In this document: positions 21,277 through 35,031 of the stretch, piece by piece
How the letters are laid out: the number at the start of each line of letters is the position of its first letter
Numbering within the stretch: the first letter of the stretch is position 1
Assembly: GCA_029204225.1 (NCBI GenBank)
Contig: CM055107.1
Span: forward strand, 7,964,472 to 8,028,471
Direction of reading: 5' to 3'
Source: Diphasiastrum complanatum
Taxonomy: Eukaryota > Streptophyta > Lycopodiopsida > Lycopodiales > Lycopodiaceae
DNA length: 64,000 nt
The notes under the pieces: generated by a model
What the model was told of the DNA's origin: nothing
The model's input: only the letters and a program-made list of their open reading frames with translations
Database searches by the model: none
Translations under genes and position numbers: made by a program

Positions 21277-24200
21277 ATGGCGGGTGCCGCAATGGCAATG
21301 GCGCATGTAGCAGGGGTCGCAGTTGTCCCTACGTCCTTCTCCGGGCTTAAGAACATGGAATTTGCTGCAGATTGTGTGAAATCTGTATCAGGTTCTAGCC
21401 AGGGCTTCAGGACGGGGACGAGGCTTCCAACCAAAAGCGCTTCTCGCTCGCAGAGAGATGCTGGTGCAGTGAGAGTGAGAAGTATGGGACCTGAAGTGGC
21501 GGAATTAGAGCCAGCATCACCAGGCAGCCCTCTCTTAGGTTCGTTCACAACTTCTGTTTGTTTTTCTTCGTTTGATGTATACTCATTTACACATATGAAA
21601 CCGCTGGAGCTGATTATTGAAAGCTATTGCATTACTTGCTTCATGCACTTTTGTATGCAAGCTCAGCAGATGATAACGTGACAATACGTAGCTTTCTGTG
21701 CTGTTTATACCGATCTTCTGTTAATAGTCCATTGGATTCGCCTAATAGCATGTCATTGCGAGTATAGGACTAAATGACATCTTTACTCTGTTAGTATGTA
21801 TGCAGCCGTCAATTTAGTGGATCGTGGCTTTAGATGAATTTCTTGCTTTATTATAACGCTATCCCTGGTAGTTCCAGCCTGCACGGCCGTTGGCAAATTG
21901 AGAACAGTATAGCTGAATACGAACCTTGCAATACTGTATCGACATGAAAATCTTTATAGATTTCTTATCAAGTATAAAGTTTTTTCTGTTCCCTCACTGT
22001 TATTTTCTTCTGCGTTAGGCTGTAAGAAAATGAAACGCCTGTCTAATTTCTGAGACGCTGTAGATCCTGTAGCGCGAGTAATTGCTGTTCTATAATAAAT
22101 GAAAGTGATGTATTTTAGGCGGTTTTAAACCTTCTGTAAAAATAGGTTATGCTGACAGTCAATTGGTTTATGCAGTGCCTAGACAAAAGTACTGCGAGTC
22201 AGTTCACAAGACAGTTCGTCGAAAAACGCGCACTGTGATGGTTGGAAACGTACCTCTGGGCAGTGAACATCCCATTCGTGTTCAAACCATGACCACAACG
22301 GACACTAAGGATGTTGCGGCAACTGTTGATCAGGTTTTTGTCAATGTTGTGCTCATTACATATCATATCATACTCCCTTGAAATCTTTCTAGAATGATTC
22401 TGATTCGGACTTTTGACTATGTGCAGGTTATGAGGATAGCAGACCAAGGAGCAGATATCGTTCGCATCACAGTACAAGGCAAGAAGGAAGCCGATTCCTG
22501 CTATAATATAAAAGATACTCTTGTCAAAAAGGGGTAAGTAGGATCAGTTATGAGGACTTTTTAGACATTTAAGTCTATGTAAGCTTACCTTTGCAGCTTC
22601 TGCACCATTCATAGCTTGCTTAAGGTGATTATGTACTATGCAGGTACTCTATTCCCTTAGTTGCGGACATTCACTTTGCACCTGCAGTTGCAATGAAAGT
22701 AGCTGAGTATTTTGATAAAATCCGCATCAATCCTGGCAACTTTGGTGAGTTTTCCTGACAACTTTTTGTTGTTCTTGCATGATCTCGTTTTCGTGTTGAT
22801 ATGAATTGAAAGTTTTAATAATGCTAACATGTCTTTGGAAGTTGCGAGTGTCATATGCTTTCTCCTTTATTTCCCGAAACTGAGTTAGAGATTATTCTAT
22901 GGTTTGGTAATGCGATGAATAAGCTTGTATACTTTCTTGTAGCTGATAGGCGTGCACAATTTGAGAAATTGGAGTACAATGAGGATGAATATCAGAAGGA
23001 AATTGAGCATATTGAGAAGGTATGCAAGGCGTAAACTTTTTCAGCTGTATTTGAAATCAGGATGCTGAAAGGCCTTCAGGCCATTATCATAGAGTTGAAT
23101 ATCTGAACATCAGATATTATATGACAGGTCTTCATACCTTTGGTGGAGAAGTGCAAAAAATATGGACGTGCGATCAGGATAGGAACAAATCATGGCAGTC
23201 TTTCAGATCGAATTATGAGCTATTATGGTGACTCTCCTAGGGGAATGGTATAGTTCTTTCCTGCATTTTGTGGTATTGTTACTCTTTTCTGGGAATGCTT
23301 CACCTTTAAGAGCTTGAGCCTAGTGTTTTTTTTTTTTGCAAAGTTAAACTTCCTGCATGAAAGAATCTGGCTGGTATAGGCTACTCAGTGCACATCTTAC
23401 TTGAAGCATTATACTTGTATCCAGCTGCCAGTTTCCTATTTCTCAAACTTTTACCATTAGAGGACATCGAAGGTGGTCAAAACCCATGTGGACAGTGACC
23501 AGTATTGGTCATGTTTTTGGTCCTGAGAAATGGAAGTTTTTTGTCTGTTTGAGATTTAGCTAAAAAATTCATATTTGCAGGAACTTAATCATCAGGGTTT
23601 GTGTGTGCCAGGTGGAGTCTGCCTTCGAGTTTGCACGAATTTGTCGCAGATTAGACTTTCACAACTTTGTTTTCTCTATGAAAGCCAGCAACCCTGTTGT
23701 CATGGTCCAAGCTTACCGGTTGCTAGTTTCTGAAATGAATCTGAATGGTTGGGATTATCCTCTGCACTTAGGAGTGACAGAAGCAGGTGAAGGAGAAGAT
23801 GGACGAATGAAATCAGCAATTGGCATTGGTGCTCTTTTGCAAGTATGCAAATCACTTTAACATAATGCTTCTTTTTCAGCAGTTTATTCTTCTCTTGGTT
23901 CTCACTGATAGGCTGGAACAAGCTAATTGACTTTCTATTACATTACAGGATGGTCTGGGTGATACAATCCGTGTTTCACTGACTGAGCCTCCGGAGTTGG
24001 AGATTGATCCTTGTACAAAGCTTGCCAACCTTGGGATGCGAGCATCTGCCCAACAACGAGGAGTTGTAAGTACTACTGCTGAGTTGGTTGAGTTGCAAAA
24101 TGACCTACAACTGAAAGTGGACCACGTTATGACTAATCCTGATTATCCAGTGGATCCATTGACCATATCAATCTCCTGTATTTTGAAACAGGCTGAATTT

Positions 24201-27099
24201 GAGGAGAAACACCGCCACTATTTTGAATTTCACCGTCGAACAGGCCAGCTTCCTGTGCAAAAGGAGGTTGGTATTATATTGCAACAGCCTCACCAAGATG
24301 ATTAGTTGAATGAGACTATTTAGGTTCTTAACTAAGATTTGAACTAAATACTTTCTGACAACAGGGCGAAGAGGTTGACTACAGAGGAGTGTTGCATCGG
24401 GATGGTTCAGTTTTGATGTCTGTTTCTTTGGATAAGCTCAAGGTAGAACTTAACCTGATTCAATTAGCTTTTAATATGGACAAGAAGTTTTTAATTACGC
24501 CTGTTGTCATCGTTACCTTTGATTTGCTGCTTATGCAACTTTTGTTCTACTTAAGAACAGTACTATGTATGACATAATACAAAATACCAGCTTACAGTGA
24601 CTGGATAGGCTTTTGGGCTTCATTAGACATTCTAATTTGTTATGATTTTCTTAGTTTGGCTTAGCTACTAACTTGTATAGAATGCTTAGGAGCACTCTCC
24701 TTCAAGGCCATGCACTCTGGGGGTAAATCATACCCATGCATCTCTTGGGAAATATTTTTTGAAAAAATGGGTCATTATTATTGTTGCCAAAGTTCTTTCC
24801 TCCTTTCCAGTTGATAGCTCCAAGCACGTTAAACTAAACTCACGTTCTATAGTTCTCATCAATGGAATGGACACTCTATTTGACAATTTGCAGAATCCGG
24901 AGTTGCTGTACCGGTCATTGGCCACAAAGCTCATTCTTGGCATGCCATATAAGGTTTGTGTGCTTGATCAGAATCATGAAATAATACATGTCTCAGAGCA
25001 ATTTCTTGGATTAGTCTTTTACATGTATGATGGGCTCTTGCTAGAATTTTCTGACTGGTTCCTAATATCAGGCAATTTGTTTATGCTTGTTTCTTTTGCA
25101 GGACCTTGCAACTGTTGACTCCATATTATTAAGGGAGCTGCCACCTCTTGATGACAAAGATGCGGTAAGTTCTTTCATGCCTTTCCATCATCTTAGTTAT
25201 CTGACCTTTCAGTTTTGAAGCTTCTCCATGCATTACAATTGAGCAGTTTTTTGCATGTTTGTCAAAAAATGTTACTTTCTTATTTTCAATCAGCAAAAGT
25301 GGAATGCTGTTTTGAAAATGTACGCATCCATTCATTCAAAGCAGGTGATGCTTGATTGATTATTTAGCTTGTCATAGGAAGTACCTAGCAAAAGTAAGCT
25401 TTCCTTTTAGTGTCAGATATTAAGGTAGTGTTTGGAATTGCCAAGGTTGAGAGAAAAGCTCATCTGGCAATATCATTTGTTTCAGAGATTGGCAATCAAA
25501 AGACTCACAGATATAAGCATGGGAGTGTTGACTCCACTATCAGAGCAGCTGTCAAAACCTTTGCCTCATGCTATTGTTGTGGTCAATCTTGAGGAGATAT
25601 CTTCCAGTGCATACAAATTGCTGCCTGCAGGTTGGAAGCCTACACTTAATCATTTAAGTTAGTTGGCTCCATTTTCACTTTCCAAAAACTATGACTATCT
25701 TGAAGTTCACAATTTAAAACGTCTCAGCCTCAATTTTGAATGGTGCTTGTAGGGACACGGCTGGCTGTAACTCTTCGTGGGGATGAATCTGAGGAGCAGT
25801 TAGATTTGCTGAAGTCTATTGATGCCACTTTACTGCTAGTTTATCTTCCTGAGGACAAAAATGTTAGTCGAGTACATGCTTCTCGCAGGTGTGCAAGCTT
25901 TCTAGAATCTTCAAAGACATAAAAGGCCATTGCTTCTGCTTTATCTGCTTTTGGCTCAAGTGAGTATCCAGATGCTGATTACTATCCTATCGTTTGCAGG
26001 TTATTTGAGTACTTGCAATCAAACAAGTTGAACTTTCCTGTCATTCATCATCTACACTTCCCAGCTGCCATTCACAGGTAAATGTGAAAATCTTCCATGA
26101 AAATTTGAAGATTGATGACAGCTCCAACCTTTTGTATGCTCTCCCATCTCAAGTGATTTCTTGCTTCCAATTTATCTATGCTATGGATTGTTGAATACAG
26201 ACATTGCTTGTGATATTTCAGGGATGATCTAGTGATTAAAGCCGGCAGTGAAGCTGGTGCTTTGCTAGTGGATGGTCTTGGAGATGGAATTCTTCTCGAG
26301 GCTGGTGACCAAGATTTGGACTTTCTTCGGTCTACCTCCTTTGGTCTGCTACAGGGTTGCCGTATGCGTAATACAAAAACGGTAAACCTGTGCTCAAAAC
26401 AGAAACTTTGATGTTCAACATGACTAAGCTCTTTGCAGCTTCTTGTTCCACTGCTGTGCACAGCCTGTTCCAGTTATGGAGCTCATAAAAAAGTCAAGCA
26501 GAATTTTGGCAGAAGAGTATGTGATGGCTTGGCCTGAATATTATTCTTGTTGTATTTCAGGAGTATGTTTCCTGCCCATCTTGTGGAAGGACTCTCTTTG
26601 ACCTTCAAGAAATCAGTGCAGATATTCGTGAAAAGACATCCCATCTACCCGGTGTATCGGTGGGTTGCATCAGCTTACAGTTGGGTGTTATGTGACTGAC
26701 ATTCCTGTTTCAATCTGCTGTCTGGTAGAACATTGTTTTGATATTCTGAATGAACTTACAGATTGCTATCATGGGCTGTATTGTCAATGGTCCTGGAGAA
26801 ATGGCTGATGCAGACTTTGGCTATGTGGGTGGGGCTCCTGGAAAGATCGATCTTTATGTTGGCAAGGTTTGTATTAATTTCAATATGCCATAACGAGATT
26901 TTCTATGTCCCTAATCAGTAGGAATTGAATTTGAGCTACTCTTGATTTTTTATAATTACCTTACACTTATGGATGCAATATTTCACTTGCTGTACAGGAT
27001 GTTGTCCAGAGAGGCATAGCAATGAGTACAGCAACAGATGCACTCATCCAGCTGATTAAGGATCATGGTCGATGGGTTGATCCACCAGCTGATGAATGA
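21277..27099 (+). CDS. HDS: 4-hydroxy-3-methylbut-2-en-1-yl diphosphate synthase (HDS, GcpE/IspG), plastid MEP pathway
   Basis: HDS reductively converts MEcPP to HMBPP, the penultimate step of the plastid MEP pathway, using a 4Fe-4S cluster. Nineteen exons: 21277-21538, 22176-22333, 22427-22533, 22644-22744, 22943-23019, 23128-23247, 23612-23842, 23949-24065, 24192-24266, 24365-24442, 24894-24953, 25102-25164, 25486-25630, 25753-25888, 26000-26077, 26222-26381, 26561-26659, 26762-26866, 26998-27099. All introns are GT-AG and phases agree. The product is 757 aa (Arabidopsis ~740). The start is ATG 21277; the upstream in-frame TTG is not used. About 80 N-terminal residues are transit-peptide-like; the mature part opens [19 protein letters not shown]. 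The TIM barrel follows ([42 protein letters not shown]), then the plant-specific insert, and the Fe-S domain with Cys661 and Cys664 (CPSCGRTLF), Cys695 and Glu702 ([16 protein letters not shown]). No lesion is seen. The intron at 24066-24191 is stop-free. Confidence 0.97.
24066..24191 (+). other. Stop-free, frame-preserving HDS intron (exitron-like)
   Basis: The intron is 126 nt (42 codons), begins GTAAGT, ends CAG, and has no stop in the reading frame. Retention would add 42 residues just before [11 protein letters not shown], within the plant-specific region. Homologous HDS proteins lack these residues, so splicing is the expected outcome. Confidence 0.75.
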
Positions 27100-27626
27100 G
27101 CTCACTTCAGGCGCCTGAACTCTCTTACTTTTGAGAATTTTGGAAAGCTTCTCCTTTGGCTCGTTCAACTTCTGCTTACATCAGATTTATGCATAACACT
27201 TGGAGTGTCTCTTACTGGAAGAGGTAAAAATGGTCAAAGACCATACTTACAACAGAGTTTTCAGATTCTTCACGACATGCTTATGGATTGTTGCACAGCA
27301 GTCGGGCTTTCCACCACAGTATTTTTGGGAGAAATATTAGATGACTTCGTGGACAAAAAGCTCTCTGTGCCATGTTGAGATTGGATTTGCGTCACCCTAT
27401 AATTTTTCCAATTTTAAATAGTAAAAGATAGAAATGTTCTAGCTGAAAAATGAAATATTCCATAACCCTGATGGCTACATGCAGGGGATTGGAAAATTAT
27501 TTATTTTTTTCTGCCTTGAAATTCTTAGAGAGATCGTGAATTGTACAAGTATATGAAGGAGGATACATTATACAAACATGGTATGATTATGTCCCTATAG
27601 ACCATTGTGTTTTGGTTATAGTTGAC

Positions 27627-27629
<3 letters not shown>
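27100..27629 (+). other. HDS 3' UTR and flank
   Basis: Non-coding. No canonical AATAAA is clearly placed, so the poly(A) site is undetermined. Confidence 0.5.

Positions 27630-27709
<80 letters not shown>
27630..27709. repeat. (CT)n-(CA)n compound microsatellite
   Basis: About 32 CT units run into about 8 CA units. Confidence 0.97.
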
Positions 27710-30116
27710 TGCATGAAAGCACGCATTTACTTGCAATCTCTCTCTCACACACTGATAGCATTTGACATTAGTAATGAATTCTTCATGGTTAGCCACAGAA
27801 ATCCATGGACTCCATGGTTTGAACTGAACAAATAGACCCCATGTAGATATATGGCCAAAGTGCCAAACAGAGGAAGAAGTTAATTGTCATGGCAAATGAT
27901 AGTCATTATCACTCTTTAGAGATGACTCGAGGACGTTTAGCTTCTTTACAACCGAAAAAGAGGACCTAAGGTAGCCACAATGCGGACCATGAACACCACA
28001 TGCAAGTTATTGAAATAACCATGAATGCCAAGAACGAAAACTAGAAAATATAGTTGATTGCAGCCCCACAGATGATGAGTGTCATCTAATAATAGGCTAA
28101 GAATGTAGAAATAGTAGCCAAGGTAATCATTTGTATGGACCAAAAGGTGCCATTTGAAATAGTTGTGATCTGGCTTGGTACTTCCAATAAATCTTGCCAT
28201 GATTGCCATGTAATAACCGAAAGAGATGCCCTATAACACACATATCTTACAAGCTTAGACCAATAATGTCACTAGAAGCAACAGGTATGGTCTCAACACA
28301 TACAAAGTAATCCGCAGCCAGATTGTGAACTGCCTAAAATTCTACATCCTAGTGCAGCCATATAGAACAAGACTGTCATGTAAATAGATGATACTTCTCA
28401 ATATCGGGGACTTCCAGAATTGAGCTACATGAGGAGTAATGGAGGCTTGTGTAGACTTCCGAAATGAAGATTAACAACAATGTCAAAGCAAGTGTTGCAA
28501 ATTTTTGTAGAGAAGAATAGAGCAACTTGGAGTAGAATTTTTTGGGAAGAGTGTCTGCTTGGCAAATGGAATAATAAATATAAGAGAAGGTAGTGTGGTT
28601 AAGAAAAGGTAGTAACAGTGAGAACTGGAAAGTTCATCTTGGTTTCCAAGGGGCTCGAACTTGGGACCAGATAAACTTTGGATATCAAGCTAACCAACTA
28701 AGCCAACCTCATCATAATCGAAAAGTAAGATATAACCATGATGTAGATGCACGATCAATAACCATGCATATTGCCAATAATGGCATGAATGATGAAATGG
28801 CAACAAAGAGGCACATGTAACTAGTGATGGAAACAAAGGGAGGTGGACATACTAAAGGATGTAATAATCATCATTTTCGTGTATAAACGTGCACCAAATT
28901 AAGGTTTACGAATAACAATGCTGAATACAAAAATGAGTGGAGTGTACATTAAAAGGTGATCATCTGGAAATGTAGAATAACGGCAAAAAGAAAGAATCAA
29001 AATCATGAGTGTACATAAAAAGCAGATAATTTTGTAATAAAAATTAGACAATAATGAGTAAAATAGTCATCATAATGAAGTAGGAAAAGAGATACAAAGG
29101 GAATGGCACATAATTAGAGACATGACTATTGTTGGAATAGGTAAGAGATTGGGATGATGTATGGGATGCGCAAAAGAATCTTCATCTTAAACTTGAAGAT
29201 GAAGTCAAAGGGAATCGCTACTTGTGGATTGAATAGATGAAATAAAGGGAACAATGAGAAGTGAATAGTAGAGTGCTCATAAGATGGAGACGAGAGCAAC
29301 AAGAAAGAAGGGTTAAGTTCTATAAACAAACATTCTTAGGAGAAATAATCGAAATTGTACTGAAGTATATATAACAAAGTCAAAAATCAATATTAAAAAT
29401 AAAAAGAGCTCTTTGTGAAGACACAAGGAGAAACAAGTGAAAATGGTACTATAGGTGTGCTCAAGAAGATGAAAAGAACGCATATGGGATAAAAGGAATA
29501 GATACTAAATTTGTCACTAGAGAGGGATTTAAAGTTGTAGGCCAATAATTCGACTTTAATATATGAAGTGCATAACTCTTTACTCAAATTGTCTGCTCTA
29601 GTTTTTTAGCTATAAACACACGTACCTCGTTCATGCTTACTCATCTCTCAATTGGAAATTGACGTGATGATGATATTCTATTTAAGGGCTTCTATTTGGT
29701 CGCTTGTACGTGCTTGCCTCACATTTTCATGCGATTCTCCCATCTATAGGTACCTTTCTATGATCTAGAATTCCTCACTTGTAAGTGCTTATATCTCATC
29801 TAAAGGTACTTTTTATTCATTTATTGAAGGCTGAGGAGTAGAACTCGAAACTAGAAATGAGACATGACAAACAATGGACAAGATTTGTTGTAATGTGAGG
29901 CAGGACAAGAAGATGATAATGTGTAATAGAAAGTGTTTGACTCTCATGTAAATGTAACTCTTATTTCTTTGTATGTGTCTCATTTGCACATTCATATTCT
30001 TTTGTCTTCTTTGTAGATACATGTCTTTCAATAATAAGTGTGAAATTGATATGAAGATATGTGTTTCTCAACTAAACATTCCTTCTTGTCATAACACAAG
30101 CACATAGCTCATCCAA
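27710..30116. other. Gene-poor region
   Basis: AT-rich DNA. Minus-strand ORFs near 27946-28209 and 29126-29587 have no recognisable motifs. Only the SINE-like segment at 28641-28710 can be named. Confidence 0.45.
28641..28710 (-). mobile_element. tRNA-related SINE-like segment, copy 2
   Basis: The minus strand carries GGTTGGCTTAGTTGGTTAGC (A-box region) and CCCAAGTTCGAGCCCC (B-box region). It is homologous to 2381-2452, in the same orientation and of similar length. Element ends are not defined. Confidence 0.55.
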
Positions 30117-31130
30117 ATGTCCATCTCTTATTTGGTGGTAAATCTCAAAATGTGTTTGATATGTCACCTCCTAGACAATGTCTCTCATTTTCAAAATATA
30201 TTTCTCTCAATTGCAAACCTATGTCTTTTATTTGCAAACTCCTCATCTACACAGTCTATGGCCATAAAACTGTTCTTGGTTGGATTGTCTAAAAACATCC
30301 GTCGCGAACTAAAACCAGTTGACCTTTATGATCAACTTAAAGACGTGATGACTGATGCTATCCGTGAAGAAGACGAAGGTTCCGACGATGACTTTGACCA
30401 TCGTGAAAAAAAATCTAAGAATCCTGACCATCTTAATCACCCAAAGTCTGAAAATGTTGCCCAATCTTCTGAACTTTTGCATCAAATGGAAACCTGGCAA
30501 AAAGCTCAACAATTTCATATGGATAAACACACTGCCGATTTTCAAACTGCCATGAAACAGATTGCTGAGAAATCTTTTCCAACATGAAAAAATGTCTGGT
30601 GTCCAATCTGCTCACTACATCATACTGCTAATGAATGCCCTCAACTGCGAAACCATTTTCTAGCAGCACCCAGATCCACGATCTATTGAGCATACCGCCC
30701 CTACCCTCCACAACAGCCTATGGCACGACAGGGGTATACCAACCACGACCAACTACACCAAATCAGTGCCAACCACCACGTCAACAGTTTGTCGTTAACC
30801 AACGTGCTCCACAGCAAGCTATGCATTATCTTGATCCCAATACTATCGATCCATCAACCTACTATGTGGAAGACCATACTCAACAGTAGTACCCCACTGA
30901 GACAGTTGTTTATTATACATATGACCATAATGCCCAAGCAGTGGACCCCAATGCCCAAACATACGATCCAAACCACGTTGTATTTGCTGCACATCAACTC
31001 CCAACAATACGAGGATGTTTTATCTATGTAGGTAAGCATCCTAGTATTCGCTGCCCAGATAAACTTCGCTTTCTTCCAGCTTGTGAAAACTGCAGTATTG
31101 AACATCACGTGAAGGACTGCCCATCTTGAT
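30117..31130 (+). pseudogene. Gag-like region of an LTR element with two zinc-knuckle motifs
   Basis: 30243-30585 reads FLVGLSKNIRRELKPVDLYD and then an acidic/lysine stretch, like a retroelement gag C-terminus. Next come WCPICSLHHTANECP (~30598; CX2CX3HX4C) and, near 31090, CENCSIEHHVKDCP with the same spacing, preceded by a broken knuckle ending RCPDKLRF. Proline/glutamine-rich linkers lie between. Frames shift and stops occur, so the copy is decayed. The N-terminal gag is not recognisable. Confidence 0.6.
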
Positions 31131-31549
31131 CCAAACCTGCTACTCCTGTGTGTTCAGTGCAAGTAGAAACTTTGCCAGCTGAAACTCATCCTGCATGGGT
31201 CTTAACTCGGGCACAAACCCAACGCCAAGCCCCTACACTTGTACCCAACAAAACTCAGTAGTATGTTGTCCCTCCAAGTGAAGATTCGGCCCCGATAGTT
31301 TATCCTCACCCATCTGAAAAAATTTGGCTGCATCATCAGTATCGCCAGCAAATCCACAATGCCGACCAACAATCTTCCACCTCCCATAAAGTACCTCACA
31401 AGCCTTTTGAAAGCAAGACCCTTGAAGGTACTTAAGTCTAGGGGGATTTACTGCAAGCCAATGTCACTCTCTCTTTCCATGTTCTATGGAAGCATGCTGG
31501 CAAATGGAAACACCAGATCTAATCCACTGACACCACCACCCCGGATGAG

Positions 31550-31897
31550 TTGTCTGAAATGCCATTATACCTCACCAATCCACTCAGTGAACGGGGCAAC
31601 ATCAAAATCCTAGCTACCCATCGCCAATCTTGCGAAGTCTTAGCTATTCTTGACGGCGGCTCAGGTGTCAATATCATTTCCACATCCCTCATGCTAGAAT
31701 GGAATCTGAGAGACAAGCTTACTAAATCGACTTGTCAGCTTAGGATGGCTGATCAAAGTGTGGTTCGACCTACCAGTTTCCTTCTGCAAGTGCTGATCAA
31801 ACTAGGAGGTCTAAAGTTTTCTATAGATCTAGTAGTACTTGATATTCCTGGTAATGCCTATTCCTATGAGCTACGCCCATGGCTCACCTATGCATGA
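31550..31897 (+). pseudogene. Retropepsin-like aspartic protease domain
   Basis: A 115-codon open stretch has the protease signature ILDGGSGVNIISTSLM (active site D-x-G-S in place of D-T/S-G), then RMADQSVVRPTSF, SIDLVVLDIPGNAYSY and LRPWL. This order is typical of plant gypsy-like proteases. A stop (TGA 31895-31897) follows; the same frame continues at 31937. It lies downstream of the zinc-knuckle region, as expected. Confidence 0.65.
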
Positions 31898-31936
31898 GTC
31901 GTTCACGACTGGAGCAAAGGCCGAGTCACCTCAGCC

Positions 31937-34580
31937 ATGATTGGCTTTCTCGATTCTGGCGAGTCAGTCCATGGCAAGGGCACTAGCTATGACCAAAACT
32001 ACTTCAAGAAATTCCTGCTCGATGACGGCAAAACCATCGCTCACACCCACGATGGCATCACCACGAAACTCATCAAGGATCCTAAGCTATGCGTCGCAAC
32101 AGAAATCCTTCTGATCTTGACTGAGGTTCACATAGTCTGCATGGATCGCATTCCACCCAGTGACTTCTTTGTGTTGACCATGACGTTGAACGACCCCACT
32201 CACACCTGTAAGTGGGCAGAAAAGATTGCTGAGAAACTCTACTGGGCCCTCAAACATCATAAGGCTACCACTACATGTGGTTATCTTTTGCAGATGATAC
32301 ACCAGCAACACATGGGATGCAAGACAACAGCCGCTCTCAAGGACCTAGAGACACTGTTCCCTAGTACCAGGAAACGAGCCAGCCCCCAAGTAGCAACTAC
32401 CACACTGGACCAACCCATCAACAAACAAAAAGGCAAGGCGGTCAATACTGAGGCTGACATATCTCCAGAGATTTTATTTAGTGACATCGGGACCGAATAT
32501 GTTGAATCCAACGAGAACCTTAAAACTTCTCAGGTCCCAAAAGAGGTACTAGCCCAACATGAAGCCCTTCTCCAACAGGATGTGGCAAGACGGCAAGCAA
32601 TAGCAGCAGACAGCTCTGGGGATGCAGGTGCATCTGGATCTGGTTCAGTAGGCGACGGGATATAGGCCACTTAGGGCACTTTAGCAGTACAGGCAATATC
32701 TCCTCCTCTTACCATCTCCCTGCCACTACAGCCACCACTTGCTACCACTTGCACCCCTTCCATCACGCTTAACACAGAATTTAATTCCACTATTCTCACA
32801 AAACCCTCTCTTGTACATGCATCTCCTCTACTTGACTCCTCAGTCGATGTCGATGATTTTGCTCTCCAGTTACTTACCTCCCCCGAGAATTCCAACACCT
32901 CCCACTTCATGACAATCACCACCTCTCAATCCACAATCTCCTCCTTTGCAACCCCAATCCCCTCCACCCTCCTATTCTCCAAATCCCTCTTCTCCACAAG
33001 TTCCAACTACAACCCCATGCCTTATCCGAATTACCAATGGTCCTTTTCTGACATCGGCCCATGGGAGCAACTACCACTAACTGCCCAGAAGATGGTATGG
33101 TTTGTAAATGAGCTTCAATACAACATCTATGGCACTTTGTCCCCAGTAAGGCAGGTCGATGATGGCGCCATTTTGCAACTTCAGTGGGAAAATGAAAACT
33201 TGGTGGCTGAATCTGCTCAACAACAACAACAGATCCATAATCTCACAACCTATACTCAACAGCAGCAGCAAATGCTCAGCCACCTAAAGAACCAACTCCA
33301 GCTGAAGGTATCCAATATGCAAACCGTCATTGACAAGCTTTCTGCAGAACGGGACGAGACCTTAACCGATGCAAGAGTAGCATGTTCCGCTATGAAGGAA
33401 CAATTGGAATTGGTCGATTTCAATGATTTTGCACCACTGGCTATTCCCGAGAGAACCCAAATTCCAGTGGGCACATATAAGCAGTTAGCCCAAAAGTTAA
33501 AGGCCACAACAGAACAGCACACTAAACTACAACAATCATACATTGCTTCTATCGAGGCCCTTAACCACCACATAGCCACCCTAGAAGAAAGATTGAAGGT
33601 GACCACTCAGTCCACCTCTTCTGTCCATGTGATGCAGAACATGCTCAGTTCCATGACTCCAGACATCACTTTGATGGCTCAGATGGTGGTGATGGGGCAG
33701 GATTTCAACCACCATCAACACATAATCAAGGCTCGTCATTCCAAGGACAGTCTCAAGGGCCAACAGCTCAACCACCAACCAATCCTCAGGGCACTGGTGG
33801 TACTTCCTCCCAACAACAACTCACTTCTACCGCTTTTAACCCCATCGACACAACTAACCTTCTCTTTCCTCACCAATTTTCTCCCGAATCCCAACGCATT
33901 GCTGCTTCTAACCCTTCATCTCCACTCTCCCCTAAACCAGACCCCCAAATTGAACATGCCTTAGCTGCTGAAGCACCCAAAATAAGGCACCGGATCTCTC
34001 CAACTGCACCAAGCAAGGAGCATCTCATCTCCCAAGAATTTGCAAAAAAATATCCACCCAAGGAGCGTGGTGGTTACATCTTACCAAACCTGGACCACTG
34101 CAAAACTCACAAGGAAGCCGTCAAGCTCTTGGATCCGCAACCTGCATGGCGCCATCAGCTCTTCTTTCAAAGCAAAACATCCATGGAAAGGTATCTCAAC
34201 ACACCGACATACATGCGCATCAATCCATATTATTACCGGCCGGTGGCACATAGAGAACCATTCTCCACCACAAAGCAGAAAAATGTGATTTACTGGCCCA
34301 AGCTTACTGGTGTAAATATAGGCAATCCAGCAGATGACATGATAACCAATTGTCGTGTCTTTCACCAGAAACACCATGGCAACCCGGATCGAGATGTGCG
34401 CTACTTTGCAGATAATTACGGCCTGATAGCTTTCTTGGCATAACTCACCGGCTATTGGGATAGAGGCCTCCTCTCAATCGCCCTTGATATCAACAAGCCC
34501 TTGCAGACTGAAACGAATCACATCAATGTGACACGCCTTTATTACCGTGCAGCACTCACTTTAGCGATATGGTGGAACTC
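31937..34580 (+). pseudogene. Unrecognised ~880-codon region following the protease in frame
   Basis: The protease frame continues from 31937 with stops at 32663 and 32672, to a frameshift near 33690; the shifted frame runs to a stop at 34441-34443, then ~45 more codons. Segments: an alpha/beta-looking block (KWAEKIAEKLYWALKHH, ~32210); a Ser/Thr/Pro-rich linker (32680-33000); a coiled coil with poly-Gln runs (33200-33600); a Pro/Gln linker; then a compact domain near 34000-34560 (FAKKYPPKERGGYILPNLD, YMRINPYYYRPVAHREPF, DRDVRYFADNYGLIAFLA, TGYWDRGLLSIALDINKPL). I recognise none of these. No YxDD reverse transcriptase, RNase H or integrase motif is present. Confidence 0.55.
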
Positions 34581-34729
34581 TGGAAGATCCATGGATTCTT
34601 GCAAGGCATGCTGCATTGTTACAAGCAACTGCCCTTCCTCAATAAACTCCGCTGGCAAATGATGAAAGGCATCAGCAATAAAATCTATCAAATCCGTCAA
34701 CAACAATCTCGCCTCCAGGAAGCTCAAAA

Positions 34730-35031
34730 GCTTCGATTGGTGTGGGACCACCAATCCAATAAGGAGGGGGATAATGTTAGCAACTGTGCTGATACAGAGA
34801 AAAATAAAAAAGAAATAAATAGAACTCTGTGGCATGTGTTTTGTAAGCCCAAGTATCTGAAAAGATCTAGGACGAAAAAGCTTCGATTGATGTGGGACCA
34901 CCAATCCAATAAGGAGGGGGATAATGTTAGCAACTGTGCTAATACAGAGAAAAATAAAAAAGAAATAAATAGAACTTCGTGGCATGTGTTTTGTAAGCCC
35001 ATGTATGAGTATCTGTCAATAAACTTCCACC
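34730..35031 (+). repeat. ~150-bp tandem duplication across the PPT/LTR junction
   Basis: GCTTCGATTG-x-TGTGGGACC starts at 34730 and again at 34881. Each copy contains AAGGAGGGGGATAATGTTAG, which combines a purine tract with an LTR start. Confidence 0.85.
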
